A DNA stretch of 39,928 nt from Enterobacter mori LMG 25706 (GTDB lineage Bacteria; Pseudomonadota; Gammaproteobacteria; Enterobacterales; Enterobacteriaceae), in contig NZ_GL890780.1 of assembly GCF_000211415.1 (NCBI RefSeq), positions 622,881-662,808 on the forward strand, written 5' to 3'. Both the position numbers and the translations under genes were made by a program. Numbering within the stretch: position 1 is the first letter of the stretch; the number at the start of each line of letters is the position of its first letter. A model generated the notes under the pieces. The model had not been told where the DNA came from, did no database searches, and saw only the letters and a list, made by a program, of their open reading frames with translations. This document shows, one piece after another, positions 1 through 10,360 of this stretch.

Positions 1-16
1 CCCACAGGGAGAGGGA
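1..16. repeat. Fragment of a REP-type palindrome
   Basis: The first bases read as one arm of the CCCTCTCC-type palindrome that is complete at 16609-16631. The window edge cuts it, so the other arm cannot be seen. It lies just beyond the end of the cyuA remnant, a usual place for such elements. Confidence 0.35.
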
Positions 17-38
17 ACCGATCGAGCCCCTGAACTCG

Positions 39-230
39 CTACGCCTTACTCGCCATAATCTCAATAATCTGCCGGTCCGTTGCCTGCATCGAACGGCACG
101 CCAGTGCGCACAGGTTGCCAATCGACTGCTCCACATCGTGCGCCACAATGCCCTCATTGCCTGTTAGCCCCCGTCGCAGATCGTCCCGCTAGCGTTGCCG
201 ACTATGTTGCCGATTTCCAGCGATTGTGAT
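39..230 (-). pseudogene. cyuA: Remnant of cyuA/yhaM (L-cysteine desulfidase), 3' end only
   Basis: The minus strand reads the C-terminal tail of the CyuA/YhaM family, including [15 protein letters not shown] and ending [13 protein letters not shown] before a TAG at 39-41. Upstream, in another frame, it reads [13 protein letters not shown] and ICDG, the conserved stretch that precedes a serine- and cysteine-containing segment in the intact protein. That segment, roughly 28 codons, is gone, and the junction at about 164-172 also shifts the frame. Nothing of the first three quarters of the gene is visible. The intact enzyme is an iron-sulfur protein that breaks cysteine to pyruvate, sulfide and ammonia. 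In E. coli, cyuA lies beyond the tdc operon on the same strand, as here, so this is a vestige of the ancestral order. Confidence 0.8.
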
Positions 231-476
231 TCAGATTGCAGCAGGTACTTAATGTTGGTGTGAGAAAATCTTAACCGGAGCAAGGGAGAAAAAATCCCCA
301 TGAACTGGTAAAAAAAAATAACCAAGACTTTCTAAGAATGATGTACTTTTAAAAATAGTAGCCCCTCTTGAAAAAACGAATATTTCGGAATTTATAAAGA
401 TGGATGCCCTACTCTCAGCCCTTTGTTTTTTATAGGATGACATCTCAACAAACCACCTGATGATTATGGTTATACT
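231..476. other. AT-rich stretch with no recognised gene
   Basis: This stretch is clearly richer in A and T than the tdc side. A 64-codon minus-strand frame at 249-443 has no recognisable motif, and I do not call it a gene. Any promoter for the 477-1754 genes should lie here. A TATACT hexamer touches the start codon at 477 and is too close to serve that gene with a normal leader. Confidence 0.5.
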
Positions 477-926
477 ATGGACACCGTTGAAGAACTCAAT
501 GGAACATACTTTTATAAAGGTGTATGTAACATCTCCGCATCTGAGTTATTTTTTTGGATTTTTTTGGATGCCACTGATGAACAGTTCGGCGGATTAAAGG
601 ATGCAGTAATGATGGCCACTATGATTCTTGGTTTACCTATACTTGAAACCAGAACAAAGCCAGAAACGGCTACAATAGGCACATCTGTGGCATCTAAGTA
701 CCTGCGAGATCTACTGAATGTACAGCTACCACACCGACTACCTACAATTACACTTGCAAGCTTTAAATACAGAAAACCAATGTATACCAAAAACTTAGGT
801 GCGTTCATTGGCCGATGGATACCTGCACTAGGGATAACCATACTTGCTGCAGATGTTGCAATGATAAGTTACAAAACGCTTTCAAGATATAATACGATTG
901 CTCACCCAAAAGACCGGATTTGGTGA
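477..926 (+). CDS. STM2901-like protein of unknown function
   Basis: This is a 149-residue protein. The beginning, MDTVEELNGTYFYKG, and the hydrophobic C-terminal third, with GRWIPALGITILAADVAM followed by YNTIAHPKDRIW, resemble small enterobacterial proteins that I recall being annotated as the STM2901 family; this match is from memory. A similar glycine-hydrophobic-aspartate segment appears in C-terminal parts of some polymorphic toxins, so a membrane-active role is possible but unproven. There is no signal peptide. No Shine-Dalgarno sequence precedes the ATG, which is kept because the family begins at this motif. The stop is 2 bases before the ATG of the DUF1493 gene, and hcp follows, so the three look co-transcribed. 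Base composition is AT-rich against the flanks, which suggests transfer. Confidence 0.6.
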   Translation: MDTVEELNGTYFYKGVCNISASELFFWIFLDATDEQFGGLKDAVMMATMILGLPILETRTKPETATIGTSVASKYLRDLLNVQLPHRLPTITLASFKYRKPMYTKNLGAFIGRWIPALGITILAADVAMISYKTLSRYNTIAHPKDRIW

Positions 927-928
927 AG

Positions 929-1246
929 ATGAACAGTGAAGCTGATGTTTTAAAATTCTTCAGGGATAATTTACCAGAACAAGGCACATTTACGGGTAAA
1001 CGGATTCCCCTCGGGATAGATGATGTTTTACAGGATTACACGGATCTGGATGATATCGTATATGCCATTGAGAGATTCGAAAAAGAGTATCTTATCGAAG
1101 TTAACACTGGAAATTATTTCCCCTGGATTCAAACATGGTTTTTCAGGAAATGGTTCACAAAAGAACCGGTAAAGCAAATATCAAAGCCATTGACGGTAAG
1201 AATGTTTGCCGAAGCGGTAAAAGCAGGAAAATGGATACACGATTGA
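929..1246 (+). CDS. DUF1493 family protein
   Basis: This 105-residue protein carries the signature of the DUF1493 family (PF07377): an N-terminal acyl-carrier-like helical region containing IDDVLQDY, then WFFRKWF, and a C-terminal segment with KPLTVRMFAEA. Family members are short, acidic cytoplasmic proteins of unknown biochemical role. The ATG at 929 is chosen because GGTGAAG precedes it; a TTG at 920 or GTG at 923 in the same frame would overlap the previous gene. It sits between the STM2901-like gene and hcp with gaps of 2 and 22 bases. That context would fit an immunity or accessory protein of the islet, which is inference only. Confidence 0.8.
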   Translation: MNSEADVLKFFRDNLPEQGTFTGKRIPLGIDDVLQDYTDLDDIVYAIERFEKEYLIEVNTGNYFPWIQTWFFRKWFTKEPVKQISKPLTVRMFAEAVKAGKWIHD

Positions 1247-1268
1247 TTTATAGAAGGAGTTTTTTATC

Positions 1269-1754
1269 ATGGCCGTACCTGTTCACATTTGGTTCTATGA
1301 CGACGGTGGCTCACTCATTAAAGGTTCATGTGATGTTCAGGATCGTGAAGGGAGTGTTGAAATTAGAGGTTTAACCCATAATTTGAGTATTCCAACCGAT
1401 CCACTCTCCGGAAGATTAACCGGAACGAGGAAACACGCGCCTTTCCTGTTCGAGAAGGAAATTGATAGCTCATCTCCCTATCTTTATAAGGCGGTAGCGA
1501 CAGGGCAAAACCTTAAGAAAGTTGAGATTAGATATTACCGAATTAATGACGCAGGTTGGGAGGTTGAATACTTTAGAACTGAGCTGGAAGGTGTGAAAGT
1601 TGTCTCAATCTCCCCTATTGTTAACGATACACGTAACTGCCCTGGTACTGGCCACCTTGAATCTGTTCAATTGCGCTACGAAAAAGCGACCTGGACCTAT
1701 TGCGACGGGAATATTCAGTTTGCTGATGCATGGAATGAACGTGCGTCGGCATGA
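1269..1754 (+). CDS. hcp: Type VI secretion tube protein Hcp
   Basis: Hcp forms hexameric rings that stack into the inner tube of the type VI secretion system and can carry effectors in the ring lumen. The 161-residue product has the Hcp1-family hallmarks: an opening MAVPVHIWFYDDGG, then KGSCDVQDREGSVE, HNLSIPTD, SGRLTGTRKHAPF, KEIDSSSPYLYKA and a final LRYEKATWTYCDGNI. The length is that of a plain Hcp, so no toxin domain is fused. A good Shine-Dalgarno, AAGGAG, lies 9 bases before the ATG. No other type VI core gene is in the window, so this is an orphan copy that must rely on an apparatus encoded elsewhere. A hairpin follows at 1771-1800. Confidence 0.95.
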   Translation: MAVPVHIWFYDDGGSLIKGSCDVQDREGSVEIRGLTHNLSIPTDPLSGRLTGTRKHAPFLFEKEIDSSSPYLYKAVATGQNLKKVEIRYYRINDAGWEVEYFRTELEGVKVVSISPIVNDTRNCPGTGHLESVQLRYEKATWTYCDGNIQFADAWNERASA

Positions 1755-1770
1755 TGTTTAGAATTCATTC

Positions 1771-1800
1771 TCACAGAATCCAATTGAAGCGATTCTGTGA
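1771..1800 (+). terminator. Hairpin after hcp
   Basis: A perfect 10-bp inverted repeat (TCACAGAATC with GATTCTGTGA) encloses a 10-base loop and is followed by a T-rich stretch ending in TTTT. It can end the hcp transcript. It also lies beyond the 3' end of the minus-strand gene at 1829-2239 and could serve that gene too. Confidence 0.6.
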
Positions 1801-1828
1801 GGTTTCATTTTAAATGATTGATTCCAGC

Positions 1829-2239
1829 TCACTCAGCCAGCGCGTTAGCCATATCGGTTCTGATCTGCTTACGCTGTTCCGGCGTCAATACCTGGCTGAC
1901 GTCGAAGTAATATTTCACGCGGTAATAACGGGTCTGCTCTTCAATTTTGCTGAAGGCGGTAAGCTGGCTTTTTACCGTGCTTTCGTCCCATTTACCCGCC
2001 TGGAACATGTCGATCAGCGCACCGTCCTTCACGCCCGTCATTGGGATCTTGCTGACATTTTGTTCCAGCTGCTGATGCAGATCGTCAATCTTTTTAACCT
2101 GCTCATTGCTGAGCTTCAGGTGCTGTACCAGCGGATCCTGCGATGGAGACGGGGCTGCCTCAACGTTCGCGGCCTGCGCGGTAACACTGCACACCGCCAA
2201 CGACGCTGCAACCAAAGCAATACGGGTCATTTTCATCAT
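1829..2239 (-). CDS. Periplasmic Spy/CpxP-like protein
   Basis: This 136-residue secreted protein has a clear Sec signal peptide: a MMKMTRIAL start, a hydrophobic core and a probable cut after TAQA. The mature part is helical and charged. It contains LTPEQRKQIRTDM near the C-terminus, the LTPEQ type of motif found in Spy and CpxP, ATP-independent chaperones of the envelope. A role in envelope protein folding or stress is the likeliest reading, but the exact relative is not known to me. The ATG at 2239 has AAGGA 7 bases upstream; a longer frame from 2281 would bury the signal peptide and is not used. The gene stands alone between the Hcp islet and the tdc operon. Confidence 0.75.
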   Translation of the reverse strand: MMKMTRIALVAASLAVCSVTAQAANVEAAPSPSQDPLVQHLKLSNEQVKKIDDLHQQLEQNVSKIPMTGVKDGALIDMFQAGKWDESTVKSQLTAFSKIEEQTRYYRVKYYFDVSQVLTPEQRKQIRTDMANALAE

Positions 2240-2346
2240 CTTACTGTCCTTACATTTTGTTATGGGGAAAAGCAGGAACATTGTTTTTCAAGAGCGGATG
2301 AATATGTGTGAGTAATTATATAAACAATTTTGTATGTTTAGCGGGC

Positions 2347-2376
2347 AAAAAAATGCCCCCTGCGTTGAGGGGGCAT
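2347..2376 (-). terminator. Intrinsic terminator of the tdc operon
   Basis: Read on the minus strand, ATGCCCCC and GGGGGCAT pair around an 8-base loop and are followed directly by a run of six or more T. It begins 16 bases beyond the tdcE stop codon, so transcription ends where tdcF would start in E. coli. Confidence 0.85.
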
Positions 2377-2391
2377 GAGACCTGAATGTCG

Positions 2392-4686
2392 TCAGATTGA
2401 TTGCGTAAATGTTCGCGAAATCACATCCTGCTGCTGCTCGCGCGTCAGGGCGTTAAACCGCACCGCATAGCCTGACACGCGGATCGTCAGGTTCGGGTAA
2501 TTCTCGGGATGCGCGATGGCATCGAGGAGCATCTCCCGGTTCATGACGTTGACGTTCAGATGCTGCCCCCCCTCAATGGACGCTTCGTGGTGGAAGTACC
2601 CGTCCAGCAGCCCCACCAGGTTGGTTTTGCGCACCAGCTCGTCCTTGCCCAGCGCCTGCGGCACGATGGAGAAGGTGTACGAGATCCCGTCTTTGGCATA
2701 GGTGAAAGGCAGCTTGGCAACCGACGTTAGCGAGGCCACCGCCCCTTTTCTGTCGCGGCCGTGCATCGGGTTCGCGCCAGGCGCAAACGGCGTGCCGCCG
2801 CGGCGTCCGTCCGGCGTGTTCCCGGTCTTCTGGCCGTACACCACGTTTGAGGTGATGGTCAGGATAGACTGGGTTGGCACCGCGTTGCGGTAGGTTGGCA
2901 GCGCCTGAATTTTTTTCATAAAGCGCTCCACCAGGTCGCAGGCGATGCTGTCCACGCGGTCGTCGTTGTTGCCGTACTGCGGATAGTCCCCTTCAATCAC
3001 GAAATCGACCGCCAGACCGGTATGGTCGCGCACCGGTTTCACCGTGGCGTATTTAATGGCCGACAGGGAATCCGCCGCCACCGACAGCCCGGCAATGCCG
3101 CAGGCCATGGTGCGATAGACGTCCCGGTCGTGCAGCGCCATCAGCGAGGCTTCGTAGCTGTACTTATCATGCATGTAGTGAATGAGGTTCAGAGCGCTAA
3201 TGTACTGTACCGCCAGCCAGTCCATAAAGTGATCGAGGCTCGCCATCACGGTGTCGTAATCCAGCACGTCGTCCAGCAGCGGCTCGGTTTTCGGACCGAC
3301 CTGGATCTTCAGCTTCTCGTCCACCCCGCCGTTGATCGCGTACAGCAGCGTTTTGGCGAGGTTGGCGCGCGCGCCAAAGAACTGCATCTGCTTGCCGATC
3401 ACCATCGGGCTGACGCAGCAGGCAATGGCGTAATCGTCGCTGTTGAAGTCCGCGCGCATCAGATCGTCGTTCTCATACTGCAATGACGAGGTGACGATCG
3501 ACACCTGCGCGGCGTATTTCTTGAACGCGATCGGCAGCTGTTCAGACCAGAGGATCGCCAGGTTCGGCTCCGGTGCAGGCCCCATGGTGTGCAGCGTATG
3601 CAGATAGCGGAAGCTGTTTTTGGTCACCAGCGTGCGGCCGTCCAGCCCCATGCCGCCGATCACTTCCGTCGCCCAGATCGGATCGCCGGAGAAGAGCGTG
3701 TCGAACTCCGGCGTGCGCAGGAAGCGCACCATGCGGATCTTCATGATGAAGTGGTCGATCAGCTCCTGCGCCTGGACTTCATTCAGCCTTCCTGCCTGCA
3801 TGTCGCGTTCAATGTAGATATCGAGGAACGAGGCCGTGCGCCCCAGCGACATCGCCCCGCCGTTCTGGGATTTCACCGCGGCAAGGTAGGCAAAATAGAC
3901 CCACTGCACCGCTTCCTGGGCGTTCATCGCAGGACGTGAGGTATCAAAGCCGTAGTTCGCCGCCATCTGCTGGATCTGCAGCAGCGCGCGTTTGTGCTCC
4001 GCCAGCTCCTCACGCAGTCGGATCGTCGCCTCGAGCTCTTCACCGCGCTCCAGTTTCCCCTGCAGATCCGCAAACTGCAGTTCACGCTCGCGCACCAGAT
4101 AAGCGATCCCGTACAGCGCCACGCGGCGATAGTCGCCGATGATGCGCCCGCGCCCGTAGCCGTCCGGCAAACCGGTCAGCACGCCGGATTTACGGCAGCG
4201 CATCATCTCCGGCGAGTAGACGTCAAACACGCCCTGGTTGTGGGTTTTGCGCAGGTCGGTAAACAGGTATTCGAACTGCGGATCCATCTCGCGGCCATAG
4301 GCTTCGAACGAGCTGCGGATCATGTTGATCCCACCGTACGGGTGCAGCGCGCGCTTAAGCGGCTTATCGGTTTGCAGACCAACGATCGTCTCCAGATCCT
4401 GGTCGATGTAGCCCGGCCCGTGGGCCGTAATGGTGGTGGCAATGTTGGTGTCAAAATCCACCGGGGCGTGGGTGGCATTCTCCTGGCGAATGCCGACCAT
4501 TACCTTCTGCCACAGCGCCGTCGTTGCTGGCGTCGCCTGCGCGAGGAAAGCTTCATCGCCTTCATAAGGGGTGTAGTTATGCTGAATAAAATCGCGGACG
4601 TTGACGGCGTTTTTCCATTCTTCACCGCGAAACCCGGCCCATGCGTCGCTGTAGGGTGCGACGCCCGTATCGATTGTAACTTTCAT
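2392..4686 (-). CDS. tdcE: 2-ketobutyrate formate-lyase / pyruvate formate-lyase TdcE
   Basis: TdcE is a cytoplasmic glycyl-radical enzyme that splits 2-ketobutyrate with CoA into propionyl-CoA and formate under anaerobic conditions, and also accepts pyruvate. The 764 residues match the E. coli length. The catalytic cysteine pair is visible in IACCVSPM, and the radical glycine in RVSGYAV at about residue 739, 26 residues from the end. The radical must be installed by PFL-activating enzyme, which is not encoded here. It is the last gene of the operon, 15 bases after tdcD, with a terminator just behind it. Confidence 0.97.
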   Translation of the reverse strand: MKVTIDTGVAPYSDAWAGFRGEEWKNAVNVRDFIQHNYTPYEGDEAFLAQATPATTALWQKVMVGIRQENATHAPVDFDTNIATTITAHGPGYIDQDLETIVGLQTDKPLKRALHPYGGINMIRSSFEAYGREMDPQFEYLFTDLRKTHNQGVFDVYSPEMMRCRKSGVLTGLPDGYGRGRIIGDYRRVALYGIAYLVRERELQFADLQGKLERGEELEATIRLREELAEHKRALLQIQQMAANYGFDTSRPAMNAQEAVQWVYFAYLAAVKSQNGGAMSLGRTASFLDIYIERDMQAGRLNEVQAQELIDHFIMKIRMVRFLRTPEFDTLFSGDPIWATEVIGGMGLDGRTLVTKNSFRYLHTLHTMGPAPEPNLAILWSEQLPIAFKKYAAQVSIVTSSLQYENDDLMRADFNSDDYAIACCVSPMVIGKQMQFFGARANLAKTLLYAINGGVDEKLKIQVGPKTEPLLDDVLDYDTVMASLDHFMDWLAVQYISALNLIHYMHDKYSYEASLMALHDRDVYRTMACGIAGLSVAADSLSAIKYATVKPVRDHTGLAVDFVIEGDYPQYGNNDDRVDSIACDLVERFMKKIQALPTYRNAVPTQSILTITSNVVYGQKTGNTPDGRRGGTPFAPGANPMHGRDRKGAVASLTSVAKLPFTYAKDGISYTFSIVPQALGKDELVRKTNLVGLLDGYFHHEASIEGGQHLNVNVMNREMLLDAIAHPENYPNLTIRVSGYAVRFNALTREQQQDVISRTFTQSI

Positions 4687-4701
4687 GTGATTCTCGCTTT
4701 A

Positions 4702-5910
4702 TCAGGCGTAAGCCGCAGCCGGGGTAACCTTCCCAAGACGGAGGGCGTCCAGCGCGATCATTTTTTCTTCGTTGGTAGGGACAACCGCGCAGGCCACGCG
4801 GGACGACTCGGTGCTAATGACGCGCTCACCCGCGCTGCCCGGCAGGGCATTTTTGGCATCGTCGAGGATGATGCCAAACACCTTCAGGCGTTCCGCCACC
4901 AGCGCGCGGACAAGCTTCGAGTTTTCGCCAATGCCGCCGGTAAAGACCACCCCATCCAGGCGGTGCAGCGACGCCGCATGACCCGCAATGTGCCGCGCAA
5001 TGCGGTGAACGAAGGTATGGATAGCCAGCTGTGCCCGCTCGTTGCCTTCGTGCCAGGCTTTCTCCCGCGCGCGCAGGTCTGAAGAGATGCCGGAGATCCC
5101 CAGCAGCCCGGACTCTTTATTGACCACGCGCTCCAGATCTTCAAACGACTGGCCGGTCTGCTGGGCAATCCACGCCATTGCGCCAAAATCCACGTCTCCG
5201 CAGCGCGTGCCCATCACCAGCCCTTCCAGCGGCGTCATCCCCATTGAGGTATCGACGCTTTCGCCGTTGCGCACCGCGCAGATGGACGCCCCGTTCCCGA
5301 GATGGGCAATCACCAGCCCGCTGTCATCGGGGGACAGCCCGAGAAGCGTATGCGCCTGCGCGGCCACGTAACGGTGAGAAGTGCCGTGGAAACCGTAGCG
5401 GCGCACGCCCAGCGCTTCAAAATAGCGGTACGGTAGACCGTACAGATACGCCTGCGGCGGCAGCGTCTGGTGGAAGCTGGTATCAAATACCGCCACCTGC
5501 TGCACGCCCGGGAACAGGCGCTCTGCGGCTTCCACGCCGCTCAGGTTGGCGTAGTTATGCAGCGGCGCCAGCGGGGAGACCTGGCGGATCTGCGCAATCA
5601 CCTCTTCCGTGATCAGGGTCGACTCGCTGAAGAGGTCGCCGCCGTGCGCAATGCGGTGGCCAATTAAGGCCACGCTGCTCATCAGGTTACGCTTCTCCAG
5701 CTCCAGGGCGATGGCAGCCAGCGCCCCTTCGTAGTCCTGGTGAGCCAGTCGGACCGGCTCACCCCCGTTCACGGAAATAAAGGCCTTCTCGGTGTTGATC
5801 CCGTCCGCAATCCCCGTCATCAGGGCATCGCAGCTGCTGGCGTCGAGCACCGAAAACTTAACAGAGGACGATCCGCAGTTAATAACCAGTACTACCGGAA
5901 ACTCAATCAT
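4702..5910 (-). CDS. tdcD: Propionate kinase TdcD
   Basis: TdcD transfers phosphate from propionyl phosphate to ADP, the ATP-yielding last step of anaerobic threonine fermentation. At 402 residues it has the E. coli length and is an acetokinase-family (ASKHA fold) protein. Visible motifs are the N-terminal phosphate loop [13 protein letters not shown], the substrate segment [21 protein letters not shown], the nucleotide-binding HLGNGAS, and FTGGIGENS. It also accepts acetyl phosphate in the studied homologue. It lies between tdcC and tdcE with short gaps on both sides, which fits one transcript. Confidence 0.97.
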   Translation of the reverse strand: MIEFPVVLVINCGSSSVKFSVLDASSCDALMTGIADGINTEKAFISVNGGEPVRLAHQDYEGALAAIALELEKRNLMSSVALIGHRIAHGGDLFSESTLITEEVIAQIRQVSPLAPLHNYANLSGVEAAERLFPGVQQVAVFDTSFHQTLPPQAYLYGLPYRYFEALGVRRYGFHGTSHRYVAAQAHTLLGLSPDDSGLVIAHLGNGASICAVRNGESVDTSMGMTPLEGLVMGTRCGDVDFGAMAWIAQQTGQSFEDLERVVNKESGLLGISGISSDLRAREKAWHEGNERAQLAIHTFVHRIARHIAGHAASLHRLDGVVFTGGIGENSKLVRALVAERLKVFGIILDDAKNALPGSAGERVISTESSRVACAVVPTNEEKMIALDALRLGKVTPAAAYA

Positions 5911-5940
5911 CGTGTGACTCCGCTCTTCCTGAGCAATGGG

Positions 5941-7275
<1,335 letters not shown>

Positions 7276-7281
7276 TCACCT

Positions 7282-8271
7282 TTATGCGTCAACGAAGCCG
7301 GTAATTTGGGAAACACGGGAGAGATCGATATTGCCGCCGGAAATAATGCAGACGGTTTTACGACCCTGAATATAATGGTCAAGTTTGCCGCTTAATAACG
7401 CCGCGCAGGCCAGCGCGCCAGCACCTTCTGTCACCACTTTATTTCGCTGAATGAGCGCGATCATGCTGTTGCGAATATCGTCCTCGCTGACCAGAACAAT
7501 GTCGTCAACTAATTCACGAACAATTTCGAAGGTTAATTTACCGGGACGAGAAACATCGCAGCCGTCTGCTAATGTGCCGGTGACGCGATGATTGACGATT
7601 TCCCCGGCCTGATAAGACGCTGCCATACCGTGAACGTTCTCAGACTGCACGCCGATAATATTAATGGTCGGGTTGATGGATTTAATCGCCGTCGCAATCC
7701 CGGCAATTAATCCGCCGCCGCCGATTGGCACAATGACGTTATCCACGTCGTATAAATCTTCAAGAATTTCCAGACCGATGGTTCCCTGCCCGGCGATCAC
7801 TTTTGGGTCATCGTAAGGCGGAATAAAAATGCGCCCTTCCATCTCGACGATTTCGCTGACTTTGGCGATGGTGTCGTTAAAGTTCTCGCCGTGCAGCACC
7901 ACTTCGGCGGAGTAGTCGCGCGTGGCGGCAACCTTGGATTTCGGCGCGCCCATTGGCATCACCACTTTGCCGTCAATGCCCAGCATGGCGCAGGAGAGCG
8001 ACACCCCCTGCGCATGGTTTCCCGCCGAACAGGCGACAACGCCTTTGCGTTTTTCAGCGTCGGTCAGCGAGCTTAACTTATTAAACGCGCCGCGAATTTT
8101 GAATGAACCGGTACGCTGCATATTCTCAAACTTCAGGAATATCTCACCCTTACAACGTTCGCTGAGATAATTCGAGCGCGGCATACCGGTTTTATAGATT
8201 TTTCCTGCCAGTCGTTTTCTGGCATCCTGAATATCTTCAATCGTTACCGGGAGATCGTAAGTAATGTGCAT
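7282..8271 (-). CDS. tdcB: Catabolic threonine dehydratase TdcB
   Basis: TdcB is a PLP enzyme that deaminates L-threonine to 2-ketobutyrate (and L-serine to pyruvate), the first step of the pathway. The 329 residues equal the E. coli length. The PLP lysine lies in [10 protein letters not shown], the asparagine loop in SAGNHAQG and the phosphate-binding loop in [10 protein letters not shown]. No ACT regulatory domain follows, as expected for the catabolic, AMP-activated form rather than biosynthetic IlvA. The start at 8271 (MHITYDLP) is chosen over the ATG at 8295 because it matches the family and has GAGGA upstream. Confidence 0.97.
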   Translation of the reverse strand: MHITYDLPVTIEDIQDARKRLAGKIYKTGMPRSNYLSERCKGEIFLKFENMQRTGSFKIRGAFNKLSSLTDAEKRKGVVACSAGNHAQGVSLSCAMLGIDGKVVMPMGAPKSKVAATRDYSAEVVLHGENFNDTIAKVSEIVEMEGRIFIPPYDDPKVIAGQGTIGLEILEDLYDVDNVIVPIGGGGLIAGIATAIKSINPTINIIGVQSENVHGMAASYQAGEIVNHRVTGTLADGCDVSRPGKLTFEIVRELVDDIVLVSEDDIRNSMIALIQRNKVVTEGAGALACAALLSGKLDHYIQGRKTVCIISGGNIDLSRVSQITGFVDA

Positions 8272-8363
8272 AATATCCTCGTTATAATAATTCATTGTTT
8301 TCAGGCAAAGTCAGGGTATCAGAGCGTTAAGCTCCGGGTGTTTTAAAAATGAATGCTGCTAAT

Positions 8364-9284
8364 TTATCGTCGTCTTTCGATATTCATCGACGAATATTGT
8401 TTTGCCAGTTCAACTAATACTGACGCTGATTTTTTAATACTGTAATTTTTAGACCACACCGCGGCGTAACGCGCCACGGGCAATTCATCTTCCACGGGCA
8501 AGACAATAAACTGGTCAGAACCGAACGGCGCAATCATATCGCGGGGAATCACCGTAAGATAATCGGCATTGAGGACAAGGTTATAAATGGTAACGACGGA
8601 ATCGGTCTGGACGATGTTTTCAATGCTGATGTGGTTGTCTTGCAGGGTGGTCAGAAGTTCTTTGTAGTAGCCCATATCGGTTTGCGGCATCACCCACTGC
8701 TCATGCGTGAGCGATGCCACCGTCGTCGGGCCGGTGCACGTTCGTGATTTGCTGGCGACCAGCACAAACTCGGACTCAAACAGCGGCTCGACGTGCAGGT
8801 CCTGCAGCAGCATTTCATCGCTTAACGTACCGATGGCAAAATCCAGTCGGCCATCGCGGATAGCGGGCAGGAACGAAGAGAGCTGTGCTTCGTACATCGA
8901 GACGCGCGCTTTCGGGAACACTTCCTTGAATTTTTTGATCATCTCAGACAGGAAGGTGAAGCCTATCAGCGACGGATAGCCAAAGGAGACGTCCATAACG
9001 GTGCTAAAACTGAGGCTGTTGATCTCGCTCACCATGTTTTTCATTTCGCGGGTGATCGACTCTGAATACGAGAGCAGAACCTGGCCTGCTGCGGTCAACT
9101 TAACGCCCGTGTTTTTACGAATCATCACTTCAACACCGAAGTAGGACTCGATATCGCTGATGATTTTGCTGACGGCCGGTTGCGTCAGGCCCAGTTGTCT
9201 TGCCGCAGAACCTATGGAGCCACTTTTAATGACTTCCTGAAATACCACGAGGTGCTGTGTTTTCGGTAGAATAATAGTGTTCAT
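8364..9284 (-). CDS. tdcA: LysR-type activator TdcA
   Basis: TdcA activates transcription of the tdc operon that it heads. The 306-residue protein has an N-terminal winged helix-turn-helix at about residues 8-65, with AARQLGLTQPAVSK as the recognition region, and a LysR effector domain behind it. It is close to E. coli TdcA (312 residues). The C-terminus is shorter and different, ending NIERRR, but no break in frame is visible. It is separated from tdcB by about 90 bases. A long AT-rich control region lies upstream. Confidence 0.95.
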   Translation of the reverse strand: MNTIILPKTQHLVVFQEVIKSGSIGSAARQLGLTQPAVSKIISDIESYFGVEVMIRKNTGVKLTAAGQVLLSYSESITREMKNMVSEINSLSFSTVMDVSFGYPSLIGFTFLSEMIKKFKEVFPKARVSMYEAQLSSFLPAIRDGRLDFAIGTLSDEMLLQDLHVEPLFESEFVLVASKSRTCTGPTTVASLTHEQWVMPQTDMGYYKELLTTLQDNHISIENIVQTDSVVTIYNLVLNADYLTVIPRDMIAPFGSDQFIVLPVEDELPVARYAAVWSKNYSIKKSASVLVELAKQYSSMNIERRR

Positions 9285-9346
9285 AATATTCTGCGCTTAT
9301 TTCCCTATGACGGAGCGAATTCTACCTAATAGTGTTTCAGGGGGTA

Positions 9347-9362
9347 TGTGCTGTTACTCACA
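9347..9362 (-). promoter_or_regulatory. CRP-like site of the tdc promoter
   Basis: TGTGC, six bases, then TCACA: nine of the ten core CRP positions match. The centre lies about 70 bases before the tdcA start codon. With a leader of about 30 bases that would place it near -41.5, the position of a class II CRP site. CRP control of tdc is known in E. coli; the site here is inference from position and match. Confidence 0.6.
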
Positions 9363-9697
9363 ATTTGACTTTTCGCATCATTATCAACCTCGGAAAAACA
9401 CCATTAAAACACATATATATCAATGAGTTGATAATATAAAAACACACCAATACGCTGATATTGATCAACAAAAATGGCGGTAATAACTTTATTTTATGGT
9501 GATAACCACGGTGGATTTTTTGTATTTTAAAATATCAATAAAGACTATCTTTCAGACAATTAACGGCTAATAAACAACCATTTTCTATTTAAAACATTTT
9601 TGTGTTTTATCAAATAGAACAATAATGATGTTGCCCGCGCATACAAAAGGGTCGAATACATCACACATTCACACTGGGAATGTTTTTGAATTCAATA

Positions 9698-9716
9698 TTC
9701 ACATATCAAATGTGAA
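9698..9716. promoter_or_regulatory. Perfect 7-bp inverted repeat, possible operator
   Basis: TTCACAT and ATGTGAA are separated by five bases. The half-sites resemble CRP half-sites in the wrong order, so CRP is not the expected binder. It lies over 400 bases from tdcA, in a region with no other gene to control except tdc. Confidence 0.4.
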
Positions 9717-9916
9717 AACTATGAACACCATTACCGCAACATCAGCAACAAATTAACAACACTGGGAAAGCGTTCTTTTTTAGCGGGAAATTTTGTGATT
9801 GGGATCGTATATGGCAAATGAACGGATTCATTAACCACATAAACAGTGAAATGTGCTTAGCGTCGCATTTTTGATAATTGGTATCATTTGCCCACATGGC
9901 CGGATGACCTGAAAGC

Positions 9917-9939
9917 AAAAACCCCGCCGAAGCGGGGTT
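9917..9939 (-). terminator. Terminator of rnpB
   Basis: On the minus strand AACCCCGC and GCGGGGTT pair around a TTCG tetraloop, followed by TTTT. It starts 9 bases after the mature 3' end of the RNase P RNA and matches the usual rnpB terminator layout. Confidence 0.9.
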
Positions 9940-9947
9940 CTTTAAGA

Positions 9948-10324
<377 letters not shown>

Positions 10325-10331
10325 GGCGCGC

Positions 10332-10360
10332 AGTATAGAGGGTTTGCGCGCCGCTGTCAC
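10332..10360 (-). promoter_or_regulatory. rnpB promoter overlapping the garK stop codon
   Basis: On the minus strand a -35 GTGACA and a -10 TATACT are separated by 17 bases, with 7 bases from the -10 to the RNA start. The -35 shares the garK TGA. A GC-rich discriminator (GCGCGCC) follows the -10, typical of growth-rate or stringently controlled stable RNA promoters. Confidence 0.85.

Larger units (their letters stand above)
9285..9913. promoter_or_regulatory. Long AT-rich control region upstream of tdcA
   Basis: About 630 bases hold no plausible gene. A/T tracts dominate, as in the E. coli tdc promoter, which needs CRP, IHF and DNA bending. A CRP-like site (9347-9362) and a separate palindrome (9698-9716) are listed apart. 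The ten bases ACACTGGGAA occur twice, at 9671-9680 and 9759-9768. The E. coli activator gene tdcR, which lies divergently upstream of tdcA, has no visible counterpart. Confidence 0.6.

Noticed and set aside
249..443. Minus-strand frame of 64 codons
   Set aside because: It has no family motif and lies in AT-rich DNA beside a pseudogene.
3994..5082. Long plus-strand frame of 362 codons
   Set aside because: It lies antisense to tdcE and tdcD, which match their families over full length; GC-rich codon use opens the opposite strand. No family motif or ribosome binding site is seen.
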